Of a stretch of DNA of 64,000 bases, positions 50,401-61,763 are shown piece after piece. How positions within the stretch are numbered: the first letter of the stretch is position 1; each line of letters begins with the position of its first letter. Source of the DNA: Datura wrightii (taxonomy: Eukaryota; Streptophyta; Magnoliopsida; Solanales; Solanaceae); assembly GCA_035772735.1 (NCBI GenBank), contig JASDFA010000002.1:806001-870000 (forward strand). The letters are read 5' to 3'. The translations under genes were made by a program, and so were the position numbers. The notes beneath the pieces are model-generated. The model was not told the DNA's origin and ran no database searches. It saw only the letters and a list, made by a program, of their open reading frames with translations.

Positions 50401-53400
50401 GCAGCCTGCGGGGCCTAGTGACGGGCGCTCTATCAATTCGTTTGATCGGCATCACTATTTTTTGCAGAAATGACAATTTACGATTTTCTCGGTTTTCGGT
50501 GAATGTTAGCCCACAGATTTCTGGAGATTTGATCGACCGCCTCCGTTCGGCCCCAAATTTTGGCCGTGCGCAGCCTGCGGGGCCTGGTGACGGGCGCCCT
50601 GTCAACTCGTTTGATGGGCATCACTATTTTTCGCATAAATGACAATTTACGATTTTCTCGATTTTCGGTGTATGTTAGCCCACGGATTTCTGGAGATGTG
50701 ATCGACCGTCTCCATTCGGCCCCAAATTTTGGCTGTGCGCAGCCTGCGGGGCCTAGTGACGGGTGCTCTATCAATTCGTTTGATCGGCATCACTATTTTT
50801 CGCATAAATGACAATTTACTATTTTCTCAGTTTTCGGTGAAAGTTAGCCCACGGATTTCTGGAGATTTGATCGACCATCTCCGTTCGGCCCCAAATTTTG
50901 GCTGTGCGCAGCCTGCGGGGCCTAGTGACGGGCGCTCTATCAATTCGTTTGATCGGCATCACTATTTTTCGCATAAATGACAATTTACGATTTTCTCAGT
51001 TTTCGGTGAATGTTAGCCCACGGATTTCTGGAGATTTGATCGACCGTCTCCGTTCGGCCCCAAATTTTGGCTGTGCGCAGCCTGCGGGGCCTAGTGACGG
51101 GTGCTCTATCAATTCGTTTAATCGGCATCACTATTTTTCTCATAAATGACAATTTACGATTTTCTCAGTTTTCGGTGAATGTTAGCCCACGGATTTCTGG
51201 AGATTTGATCGACCGCCTCCGTTCGGCCCCAAATTTTGGCCGTGCGCAGCCTGCGGGGCCTGGTGACGGGTGCCCTGTCAACTCGTTTGACGGGCATCAC
51301 TATTTTTCGCATAAATGACAATTTATGATTTTCTCGATTTTCGGTGTATGTTAGCCCACGGATTTCTGGAGATGTGATCGACCGTCTCCGTTCGGCCCCA
51401 AATTTTGGCTGTGCGCAGCCTGCGGGGCCTAGTGATGGGCGCTCTATCAATTCGTTTGATCGGCATCACTATTTTTCGCATAAATGAAAATTTACGATTT
51501 TCTCGGTTTTCGGTGAATGTTAGCCCACGGATTTCTGGAGATTTGATCGACCGCCACCGTTCGGCTCCAAATTTTGGCCGTGCGCAGCCTGCGGGGCCTG
51601 GTGACGGGCGCCCTGTCAACTCGTTTGATGGGCATCACTATTTTTCGCATAAATGACAATTTACGATTTTCTCGGTTTTCGGTGTATGTTAGCACACGGA
51701 TTTCTGGAGATTTGATCGACCGTCTCCGTTCGGCACCAAATTTTGGCTGTGCGCAGCCTGCGGGGCCTGGTGACGGGTGCCCTGTCATTTCTCTTGATCG
51801 GCATCACTATTTTTTGCAGAAATGACAATTTACGATTTTCTCGGTTTTCGGTTAATGTTAGCACACAAATTTCTGGAGATTTGATCGACCGTCTCCGTTC
51901 GGCCCCAAATTTTGGCTGTGCGCAGCCTGCGGGGCCTGGTGACGGGCGCCCTATCATTTCTTTTGATCGACATCACTATTTTTCAAACAAATGACAATTT
52001 ACGATTTTCTCGATTTTCGGTGTATGTTAGCCCACGGATTTCTGAAGATGTGATCGACCGTCTCCGTTCGGCCCCAAATTTTGGCTGTGCGCAGCCTGCG
52101 GGGCCTAGTGACGGGCGCTCTATCAATTCGTTTGATCAGCATCACTATTTTTCGCATAAATGACAATTTACGATTTTCTCGGTTTTCGGTGAATGTTAGC
52201 CCACGGATTTCTGGAGATTTGATCGACCGCCTCCGTTCGGCCCCAAATTTTGGCTGTGCGCAGCCTGCGGGGCCTAGTGATGGGCGCTCTATCAATTTGT
52301 TTGATCGGCATCACTATTTTTCTCATAAATGACAATTTACGATATTCTCGGTTTTCGGTGAATGTTAGCCCACGGATTTCTGGAGATTTGATCGACCGCC
52401 TCCGTTCGGCCCCAAATTTTGGCTGTGCGCAGCCTGCGGGGCCTGTGACGGGCGCCCTGTCAACTCGTTTGATGGGCATCACTATTTTTCGCATAAATGA
52501 CAATTTACGATTTTCTCAATTTTCGGTGTATGTTAGCCCACGGATTTCTGGAGATGTGATCAACCGTCTCCGTTCGGCCCCAAATTTTGGCTGTGCGCAG
52601 CCTGCGGGGCCTAGTGATGGGCGCTCTATCAATTCGTTTGATCGGCATCACTATTTTTCGCATAAATGACAATTTACGATTTTCTCGATTTTCGGTGTAT
52701 GTTAGCACACGGATTTCTGGAGATTTGATCGACCGTCTCCGTTCGGCCCCAAATTTTGGCTGTGCGCAGCCTGCGGGGCCTGTGACGGGCGCCCTGTCAT
52801 TTCTCTTGATCGGCATCACTATTTTTTGCAGAAATGACAATTTACGATTTTCTCGGTTTTTGGTGAATGTTAGCCCACGGATTTCTGGAGATTTGATCGA
52901 CCGCCTCCGTTCGGCCCCAAATTTTGGCCGTGCACAGCCTGCGGGGCCTGGTGACGGGCGCCCTGTCAACTCGTTTGATGGGCATCACTATTTTTCGCAT
53001 AAATGACAATTTATGATTTTCTCGGTTTTCGGTGTATGTTAGCACACGGATTTCTGGAGATTTGATCGACCGTCTCCGTTCGGCCCCAAATTTTGGCTGT
53101 GCGTAGCCTGCGGGGCCTGGTGACGGGCGCCCTGTCATTTCTCTTGATGGGCTTCACCATTTTTCGCATAAATGACAATTTACGATTTTCTCGATTTTCA
53201 GTGCGTGTTAGCCTAGGGATTTCTGGATATTTGATCGACCGCCTCCGTTCGGCCCCAAATTTTGGCTGTGCGCAGCCTGCGGGGCCTAGTGACGGGCGCT
53301 CTATCAATTCGTTTGATCGGCATCACTATTTTTCTCATAAATGACAATTTACGATTTTTTCAGTTTTCGGTGAATGTTAGCCCACAGATTTCTGGAGATT

Positions 53401-56400
53401 TGATCGACCGCCTCCGTTAGGCCCCAAATTTTGGCCGTGCGCAGCCTGCGGGGCCTGGTGACGGGCGCCCTGTCAACTCGTTTGATGGGCATCACTATTT
53501 TTCGCATAAATGACAATTTACGATTTTCTCGATTTTCGGTGTATGTTAGCCCACGGATTTCTGGAGATGTGATCGATCGTCTCCGTTCGGCCCCAAATTT
53601 TGGCTGTGCGCAGCCTGCGGGGCCTAGTGACGGGCGATCTATCAATTCGTTTGATCGGCATCACTATTTTTCGCATAAATGATAATTTACGATTTTCTCG
53701 GTTTTCGGTGAATGTTAGCCCACGGATTTCTGGAGATTTGATCGACCGCCTCCGTTCGGCTCCAAATTTTGGCCGTGCGCTGCCTGCGGGGCCTGGTGAC
53801 GGACGCCCTGTCAACTCGTTTGATGGGCATCACTATTTTTCGCATAAATGACAATTTACGATTTTCTCGGTTTTCGGTGTATGTTAGCACACGGATTTCT
53901 GGAGATTTGATCGACCGTCTCCGTTCGGCCCCAAATTTTGGCTGTGCACAGCCAGCGGGGCGTGGTGACTAGCGCCCTGTCATTTCTCTTGATCGGCATC
54001 ACTATTTTTTGCAGAAATGACAATTTACGATTTTCTCGGTTTTCGGTGAATGTTAGCACACGGATTTCTGGAGATTTGATCGACCGTCTCCGTTCGGCCT
54101 CAAATTTTGGCTGTGCGCAGCCTGCGGGGCCTGGTGACGGGCGCCCTGTCATTTCTTTTGATCGGCATCACTATTTTTCAAACAAATGACAATTTACGAT
54201 TTTCTCGATTTTCGGTGTATGTTAGCCCACGGATTTCTGAAGATGTGATCGACCGTCTCTGTTCGGCCCCAAATTTTGGCTGTGCGCAGCCTGCGGGGCC
54301 TAGTGACGGGCGCTCTATCAATTCGTTTGATCGGCATCACTATTTTTCGCATAAATGACAATTTACGATTTTCTCGGTTTTCGGTGAATGTTAGCCCACG
54401 GATTTCTGGAGATTTGATCGACCGCCTCCGTTCGGCCCCAAATTTTGGCCGTGCGCAGCCTGCGGGGCCTGGTGACGGGCGCCCTATCAACTCGTTTGAT
54501 GGGTATCACTATTTTTCGCATAAATGACAATTTACGATTTTCTCGGTTTTCGGTGTATGTTAGCACACGGATTTCTGGAGATTTGATCGACCGTCTCCGT
54601 TCGGCCCCAAATTTTGGCTGTGCTCGGCCTGCGTGGCCTGGTGACGGGCGCCCTGTCATTTCTCTTGATCGGCATCACTATTTTTTGCAGAAATGACAAT
54701 TTACGATTTTCTCGGTTTTCAGTGAATGTTAGCACACGGATTTCTGGAGATTTGATCGACCGCCTCCGTTCGGCCCCAAATTTTGGCCGTGCGCAGCCTG
54801 CGGGGCCTGGTGACGGGCGCCCTGTCAACTCGTTTGATGGGCATCACTATTTTTCGCATAAATGACAATTTACGATTTTCTCAGTTTTCGGTGTATGTTA
54901 GCACACGGATTTCTGGAGATTTGATCGACCGTCTCCGTTCGGCCCCAAATTTTGGCTGTGCGCAGCCTGCGAGGCCTAGTGACGGGCGCTCTATCAATTC
55001 GTTTGATCGGCATCACTATTTTTCGCATAAATGACAATTTACGATTTTCTCAGTTTTCGGTGAATGTTAGCCCACGGATTTCTGGAGATTTGATCGACCG
55101 CCTCCGTTCGGCCCCAAATTTTGGCCGTGCGCAGCCTACGGGGCCTGGTGACGGGTGCCCTGTCAACTCGTTTGACGGGCATCACTATTTTTCGCATAAA
55201 TGACAATTTACGATTTTCTCGATTTTCGGTGTATGTTAGCCCACGGATTTCTGGAGATGTGATCGACCGTCTCCGTTCGGCCCCAAATTTTGGCTGTGCG
55301 TAGCCTGCGGGGCCTATTGACGGGTGCTCTATCAATTTGTTTGATCGGCATCACTATTTTTCGCATAAATGACAATTTACGATTTTCTCAGTTTTCGGTG
55401 AATGTTAGCCCACGGATTTCTGGAGATTTGATCGACCATCTCCGTTCGGCCCCAAATTTTGGCTGTGCGCAGCCTGCGGGGCCTAGTGACGGGCGCTCTA
55501 TCAATTCGTTTGATCGGCATCACTATTTTTCGCAGAAATGACAATTTACGATTTTCTTAGTTTTCGGTGAATGTTAGCCCACGGATTTCTGGAGATTTGA
55601 TCGACCGCCTCCGTTCGGCCCCAAATTTTGGCCGTGCGCAGCCTGCGGGGCCTGGTGACGGGCGCCCTGTCAACTCGTTTGACGGGCATCACTATTTTTC
55701 GCATAAATGACAATTTACGATTTTCTCAGTTTTCGGTGAATGTTAGCCCACGGATTTCTGGAGATTTGATCGACCGTCTCCGTTCGGCCCCAAATTTTGG
55801 CTGTGCGCAGCCTGCGGGGCCTAGTGACGGGCGCTCTATCAATTCGTTTGATCGGCATCACTATTTTTCGCATAAATGACAATTTACGATTTTCTCAGTT
55901 TTCGGTGAATGTTAGCCCACGGATTTCTGGAGATTTGATCGACCGCCTCCGTTCGGCCCCAAATTTTGGCCGTGCGCAGCCTGCGGGGCCTGGTGACGGG
56001 CGCCCTGTCATTTCTTTTGATCGGCATCACTATTTTTCAAACAAATGACAATTTACGATTTTCTCGATTTTCGGTGTATGTTAGCCCACGGATTTCTGAA
56101 GATGTGATCGACCGTCTCCGTTCGGCCCCAAATTTTGGCTGTGCGCAGCCTGCGGGGCCTAGTGACGGGCGCCCTGTGATTTCTTTTGATCGGCATCACT
56201 ATTTTTCGCATAAATGACAATTTATGATTTTCTCAGTTTTCGGTGAATGTTAGCCCACGGATTTCTGGAGATTTGATCGACCGTCTCCGTTCGGCCCCAA
56301 ATTTTGGCTGTGCGCAGCCTGCGGGGCCTAGTGATGGGCGCTCTATCAATTCGTTTGATCGGCATCACTATTTTTCTCATAAATGACAATTTACAATTTT

Positions 56401-58225
56401 CTCAGTTTTCGGTGAATGTTAGCCCACGGATTTCTGGAGATTTGATCGACCGCCTCCGTTCGGCCCCAAATTTTGGCCGTGCGTAGCCTGCGGGGCCTGG
56501 TGACGGGCGCCCTGTCAACTCGTTTGATGGGCATCACTATTTTTCGAATAAATGACAATTTACGATTTTCTCGATTTTCGGTGTATGTTAGCCCACGAAT
56601 TTCTGGAGATGTGATCGACCGTCTCCGTTCGGCCCCAAATTTTGGCTGTGCGCAGCCTGCGGGGCCTAGTGACGGGCGCTCTATCAATTCGTTTGATCGG
56701 CATAACTATTTTTCGCATAAATGACAATTTACGATTTTCTCGGTTTTCGGTGAATGTTAGCCCACGGATTTGTGGAGATTTGATCGACCGCCTCCGTTCG
56801 GCCCCAAATTTTGGCCGTGCGCAGCCTGCGGGGCCTGGTGACGGGCGCCCTGTCAACTCGTTTGATGGGCATCACTATTTTTCGCATAAATGACAATTTA
56901 CGATTTTCTCGATTTTCGGTGTATGTGTTAGCCCACGGATTTCTGGAGATTTGATCGACCGCCTCCGTTCGGCCCCAAATTTTGGATGTGCGCAGCCTGC
57001 GGGGCCTAGTGATGGGCGCTCTATCAATTCGTTTGATCGGAATCACTATTTTTTTGCATAAATGACAATTTACGATTTTTTCGGTTTTCGGTGTATGTTA
57101 GCACACGGATTTCTGGAGATTTGATCAACCGTCTCCGTTCGGCCCCAAATTTTGGCTGTGCGCAGCCTGCGGGGTCTGGTGACGGGCGCCCTGTCATTTC
57201 TCTTGATCGGCATCACTATTTTTTGCAGAAATGACAATTTACGATTTTCTCGGTTTTCGGTGAATGTTAGCCTACGGATTTCTGGAGATTTGATCGACCA
57301 CCTCCGTTCGGCCCCAAATTTTGGCCGTGCGCAGCCTGCGGGGCCTGCTGACGGGCGCCCTGTCAACTCGTTTGATGGGCATCACTATTTTTCGCATAAA
57401 TGACAATTTACGATTTTCTCGTTTTTCGGTGTATGTTAGCACACGGATTTCTGGAGATTTGATCGACCGTCTCCGTTCGGCCCCAAATTTTGGCTGTGCG
57501 CAGCCTGCGGGGCCTGGTGACGGGCGCCCTGTCATTTCTCTTGATCGGCATCACTATTTTTTGCAGAAATGACAATTTACGATTTTCTCGGTTTTCGGTG
57601 AATGTTAGCACACGGATTTCTGGAGATTTGATCGACCGTCTCCGTTCGGCCCCAAATTTTGGCTGTGCGCAGCCTGCGGGGCCTGGTGACGGGCGCCCTA
57701 TCATTTCTTTTGATCGGCATCACTATTTTTCAAACAAATGACAATTTACGATTTTCTCGATTTTCGGTGTATGTTAGCCCACGGATTTCTGAAGATGTGA
57801 TCGACCGTCTCCGTTCGGCCCCAAATTTTGGCTGTGCGCAGCCTGCGGGGCCTAGTGACGGGCGCTCTATCAATTCGTTTGATCGGCATCACTATTTTTC
57901 GCATAAATGACAATTTACGATTTTCTCGGTTTTCGGTGAATGTTAGCCCACGGATATCTGGAGATTTGATCGACCGCCTCCGTTCGGCCCCAAATTTTGG
58001 CCGTGCGCAGCCTGCGGGGCCTGGTGACGGGCGCCCTATCAACTCGTTTGATGGGCATCACTATTTTTCGCATAAATGATAATTTACTATTTTCTCAGTT
58101 TTCAGTGTGTGTTAGCACACGGATTTCTGGAGATTTGATCGACCGTCTCCGTTCGGCCCGAAATTTTGGCTGTGCACGGCCTGCGTGGCCTGGTGACGGG
58201 CGCCCTGTCATTTCTTTTGATCCGC
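47452..58225 (+). repeat. 169-bp satellite array, segment 7 (about 63.7 monomers)
   Basis: Long satellite run with more irregular order than segments 3-6. It begins like segments 4 and 5 (GGAATTCTGGAG variant near 47985, also at 35413 and 38194). Indels: one-base losses at about 49878, 52445 and 52782 (the last two give GGGGCCTGTGACGG, 337 bp apart), two extra bases at about 56930 (GTGTATGTGTTAGCCC), and one extra base at about 57050. It contains a right-flank-type monomer at about 53195-53260 and a left-flank-type monomer at about 54600-54660, neither with an insert. No gene is seen. Confidence 0.96.
49209..49884 (+). repeat. 338-bp (2-monomer) tandem duplication
   Basis: Units 49209-49546 and 49547-49884 share GGTCGTGCGCAGCC (49380 and 49718) followed by TTTGACGGGCATC. 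The second copy has lost one base in GGCCCAAATTTT near 49878. Confidence 0.82.
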
Positions 58226-58436
58226 TGTTACACCCCGTAAATTTCTAGCATATAGATGGCCTATTCGCGTGTTAGTTAAGAGTATTTGAAATACATACAT
58301 GCTAGAAAAAGGCACGGGGAAAGATTGGACAAGCGGCAAGTCGGCGCGTCGCAAGGCAAAATGCGACTTATAAAACGCATTCCAGGAATGCGACTTATAA
58401 ATCGCATTCCTGAAATGCGACTTATAAATCGCATTC
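58226..58436 (+). mobile_element. Truncated insert 7, piece A only
   Basis: Begins TGTTACACCCCG like the others but stops inside the 27-bp minisatellite, where CGCATTCCT runs directly into satellite sequence CTCCGTTCGGCCCC. The TATA box and the rest of piece A are missing. The junction shares a few bases (CCTCC) with the satellite motif CGCCTCCGTTCGG, consistent with microhomology-mediated joining or unequal exchange. The remaining half is probably at 59171-59446. Confidence 0.7.
58359..58436 (+). repeat. 27-bp minisatellite, 2 full units plus a truncated third (insert 7)
   Basis: Two units followed by a third that breaks into satellite sequence at CGCATTCCT / CCGTTCGG. Confidence 0.82.
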
Positions 58437-59170
58437 CTCCGTTCGGCCCCAAATTTCGGCTGTGCGCAGCCTGCGGGGCCTGGTGACGGGCGCCCTATCA
58501 TTTCGTTTGATCGGCATCACTATTTTTCGCATAAATGTGAATTTACGATTTTCTCGATTTTCGGTGTATGTTAGCCCACGGAGTTTTCGAGATTCAATCG
58601 ACCGCCTCCGTTCGGCCCCAAATGTTGGCTGTGCGTAGCCTGCGGGGCCTGGTGACGGGCTCCCTATCATTTCGTTTGATCGGCATCACTATTTTTTGAA
58701 TAAATGATAATTTACCGTTTTCTCGGTTTTCGGTTAAAGTTAGTCCACGGATTTCTGAAGATTTGATCGACCGTCTCCGTTTTAACCCAAATGTTTGGCT
58801 GTGCGCAGCCTGCGGGGCCTGGTGACGGGCGCCCTGTCATTTCGTTTGATCGGCATCACTATTTTTCCCATAAATGACAATTTACGATTTTCTCGGATTT
58901 CGGTGTATGTTAGCCCACGGATTTCTGGAGATTTGATCGACCGCCTCCGTTCGGCCCCAAATTTTGGCTGTGCGCAGCCCGCGGGGCCTGGTGACGGGCG
59001 CCCTGTCATTTCGTTTGATCGACATCACTATTTTTCGAACAAATGACAATTTACGATTTTCTCGATTTTCGGTGTATGTTAGCCCACGGATTTTTGGAGA
59101 TGTGATCGACCGCCTCCGTTTGGCCCCAAATTTTGGCTGTGCGCAGCCTGCGGGGCCTGGTGACGGGCGC
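58437..59170 (+). repeat. 169-bp satellite, about 4.3 monomers between the halves of the split insert
   Basis: A short satellite run in which the diverged subfamily first appears: TTTTCGAGATTCAATCG near 58580 and TTTTAACCCAAATGTTTGGC near 58778. It joins piece A of an insert on its left (inside the 27-bp minisatellite) and piece B on its right (at GGGCGCAAGTC). In complete inserts this position holds only an 82-bp satellite fragment. Confidence 0.9.
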
Positions 59171-59446
59171 AAGTCTTTTGATGAGATCAAGTCTTTTGAT
59201 GAGATCTTACATAATGTTATTAAAACTATAATATAATCGACGGAAAAATAGTTTATTAGAGGCATATTATATAAATGATCATAACTTTGGGCTGGATTAT
59301 CCGTTTTACGCGATTTTTTTTTCATTTTGTGTATTTTTTCGAGATCTATCTCGACAAACTGCCATAAGGCGGTTTGGCCGAGCCATTTTTCAAAAATATG
59401 CTTCTATCGCACTCATTTCAACATATTTCCCAATATGGTTGACAGT
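59171..59446 (+). mobile_element. Truncated insert 7, internal part of piece B
   Basis: Begins abruptly with AAGTCTTTTGATGAGATC, present twice in direct tandem (18-bp duplication, 59171-59206), then follows piece B through the T-rich tract and hairpin region to AATATGGTTGACAGT. There it returns to satellite (CATTTCGGTGTATG). Both ends of normal piece B are missing. The hairpin loop reads ACTGCCATAAGGCGG, unlike core copies. Confidence 0.75.
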
Positions 59447-60759
59447 CATTTCGGTGTATGTTAGCCCACGGATTTCTGGAGATTTGATCGGCCGCCTCCG
59501 TTCGACCCCAAATTTTGGCTGTGCGCAGCCCGCGGGGCCTGGTGACGGGTGCCCTGTCATTTTATTTGATCGGCATCACTATTTTTCGCATAAATGACAA
59601 TTTACGATTTTCTCGATTTTCGGTGTATGTTAGCCCACGGATTTCTGGAGATTCAATCGGCCGCCTCCGTTTTAACCCAAATGTTTGGCTGTGCGCAGCC
59701 TGCGGGGCCTGGTGACGGGCGCCCTGTCATTTCGTTTGATCGGCATCATTATTTTTCGCATAAATGAGAATTTACGATTTTCTCAATTTTCGGTGTATGT
59801 TAGCCCACGGATTTTTCGAGATTCAATCGACCGCCTCCGTTCGACCCCAAATTTTGGCTGTGCGCAGCCTGCGGGGCCTGGTGACGGGCGCCCTATCATT
59901 TCGTTTGATCGGCATCACTATTTTTCGCATAAATGAGAATTTACGATTTTCTCGATTTTCGGTGTATGTTAGCCCACGGATTTTTCGAGATTCAATCGAC
60001 CGCCTCCGTTCGGCCCCAAATTTTGGCTGTGCGTAGCCTGCGGGGCCTGGTGACGGGCTCCCTATCATTTCATTTGATCGGCATCACTATTTTTTGAATA
60101 AATGACAATTTACCGTTTTCTCGGTTTTCGGTGAAAGTTAGTCCACGGATTTCTGGAGATTTGATCGACCGCCTCCGTTTTAACCCAAATGTTTGGCTGT
60201 GCGCAGCCTGCGGGGCCTGGTGACGGGCGCCCTGTCATTTCGTTTGATCGGCATCACTATTTTTCGCATAAATGACAATTTACGATTTTCTCGATTTTCG
60301 GTGTATGTTAGCCCACGGATTTTTCGAGATTTGATCGACCGCCTCCGTTCGGCCCCAAATTTTGGATGTGCGCAGCCCGCGGGGCCTGGTGTCGGGCGCC
60401 CTGTCATTTCGTTTGATCGGCATTACTATTTTTTGAACAAATGACAATTTACGATTTTCTCGATTTTTGGTGTATAACGCCCACGGATTTTTGGAGATGT
60501 GATCGATCGCCTCCGTTCGGCCCCAAATTTTGGCTGTACGTAGCCTGCGGGGCCTGGTGACGGGCTCCCTATCATTTCGTTTGATCGGCATCACTATTTT
60601 TTGAATAAATGACAATTTACCGTTTTCTCGGTTTTCGGTGAAAGTTAGTCCAAGGATTTCTGGAGATTCAATCGGCCGCCTCCGTTTTAACCCAAATATT
60701 TGGCTGTGCGCAGCCTGCGGGGCCTGGTGACGGGCGCCCTGTCATTTCGTTTGATCCGC
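59447..60759 (+). repeat. Diverged satellite subfamily, about 7.8 monomers
   Basis: Same family and orientation as the main array, but with its own linked variants: GATTTTTCGAGATTCAATCG for GATTTCTGGAGATTTGATCG, TTTTAACCCAAATGTTTGGC for TTCGGCCCCAAATTTTGGC (one base longer, giving 170-bp units), AAAGTTAGTCCACGG for AATGTTAGCCCACGG, and ATTTACCGTTTTC for ATTTACGATTTTC. Neighbouring monomers differ more from one another than in the core. No gene is seen. Confidence 0.94.
60738..60756 (+). repeat. Direct repeat bordering piece A, left copy (insert 8)
   Basis: CCTGTCATTTCGTTTGATC is repeated as CCTATCATATCGTTTGATC at 61129-61147 (17 of 19 bases), on either side of piece A. In insert 9 the pair is 63392-63410 and 63789-63807 (18 of 19). 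It resembles an unusually long target-site duplication. Both copies are satellite sequence, so part of the match is expected from the family itself. Confidence 0.7.
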
Positions 60760-60892
60760 TGTTACACCCCGTAAATTTCTAGCATATAGATGGCCTATTC
60801 GCGTGTTGGTTAAGAGTATTTGAAAGACATACATGATAGAAAAAGGCACGGGGAAAGATCGGACAAGCGGCAAGTCGGCGCGTCGCAAGGCA

Positions 60893-61014
60893 AAATGCGA
60901 CTTATAAAACGCATTCCAGGTATGCGACTTATAAATCGTATTCAGGACATGCGTCTTATAAATCGCATTCCTAAAATGCGACTTATAAGTCGCATTCCCT
61001 GAATGCGTTTTATT
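60893..61014 (+). repeat. 27-bp minisatellite, 4 units (insert 8)
   Basis: Four units and an end unit ATGCGTTTTATTG. Perfect 22-bp palindrome at 60975-60996. One more unit than the core copies. Confidence 0.84.
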
Positions 61015-61022
61015 GTTTCTAT

Positions 61023-61032
61023 TATATATAAG
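61023..61032 (+). promoter_or_regulatory. TATA box-like element (insert 8)
   Basis: TATATATAAG followed by CTCCACTTCGG; the TATA core is kept although neighbouring bases differ from the core copies. Confidence 0.5.
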
Positions 61033-61192
61033 CTCCACTTCGGTTTTAAATCAATTCATTACGGTAATCAGTAAATAATCAGTATAGTACAGAAAGATAT
61101 CAGAATAAGAAATCAGAATTTAGATAGTCCTATCATATCGTTTGATCGGCATCACTATTTTTTGCATAAATGAGAATTTACGATTTTCGCGG

Positions 61193-61210
61193 TTTTTGGT
61201 GCGTGTTAGC
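61193..61210 (+). repeat. Direct repeat bordering piece B, left copy (insert 8)
   Basis: TTTTTGGTGCGTGTTAGC is repeated as TTTTCAGTGCGTGTTAGC at 61764-61781 (16 of 18 bases), on either side of piece B. The motif GTGCGTGTTAGC is rare among monomers, where GTGTATGTTAGC or GTGAATGTTAGC is usual. The shared CG therefore supports a true duplication at insertion. Confidence 0.72.
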
Positions 61211-61763
61211 TCTTTATTAACAAAATAAGAACTGCCGAGATGCAAGTCTTTTGATAAGATCTTACATAATGTTGTTAAAACTGTAATATAATCGACGGAA
61301 AAATAGTTTATTAGAGGCATATTATATAAATGATCATAACTTTGGGCTGGATTATCCGTTTTACGCGATTTTTTTTTTCATTTTGTGTATTTTTTTTAGA
61401 TCTATCTCGACAAACGGCCGTAAGGCAGTTTGGCCGAGCCATTTTTCAAAAATATGCTTCTATCGCACTCATTTCAACATATTTCCCAATATGGTTGACA
61501 GTTTTAATTTAAAAACTGGTCCTAACGACCCACCACAACCGACACCACCATGACAAGCGACCATGGTAGGCCAGCACTACCACCACTAATCTCTAGGATT
61601 TTATTTATATCATAAGGATAAGCATAGGTGTTCTAGTTTAAATTTTCTATCGCTGGGAATTCATCGATGGGCGTTGGCTCTCGACATAGGTTAGCATGTG
61701 ACATCCGATGTCGGTCGGTCTGTCGACACTAGCATAGTGCGCCTATGTTGCTAACTTTCAAAC

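Larger units (their letters stand above)
60760..61763 (+). mobile_element. Composite LTR-like insert 8 (older form)
   Basis: Same architecture within the diverged subfamily. Piece A is 369 bp (60760-61128): one more 27-bp unit than inserts 2-6, plus 13 extra bases around GATATCAGAATAAGAAATCAG. The satellite fragment is at 61129-61210 and piece B at 61211-61763. The direct repeats bordering both pieces match better here than in core copies. The ORF of piece B has an in-frame TGA (CACCATGACAAGC for CACCATGGCAAGC). Confidence 0.66.

Noticed and set aside
1..58225. CRISPR array
   Set aside because: The whole 169-bp unit is repeated, with no unique spacers, no short constant repeat and no cas genes.
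58226..59446. Two independent truncated inserts
   Set aside because: They are complementary (A start, then B interior), in order, same strand, and separated by satellite just where complete inserts hold satellite; one rearranged insert is simpler.
8504..61763. rDNA intergenic spacer with subrepeats and a polymerase I promoter (TATATAAG)
   Set aside because: No 18S, 5.8S or 26S sequence occurs in 64 kb, and the bases after the TATA box are CCCC, not the G-rich run typical of plant rDNA start sites.
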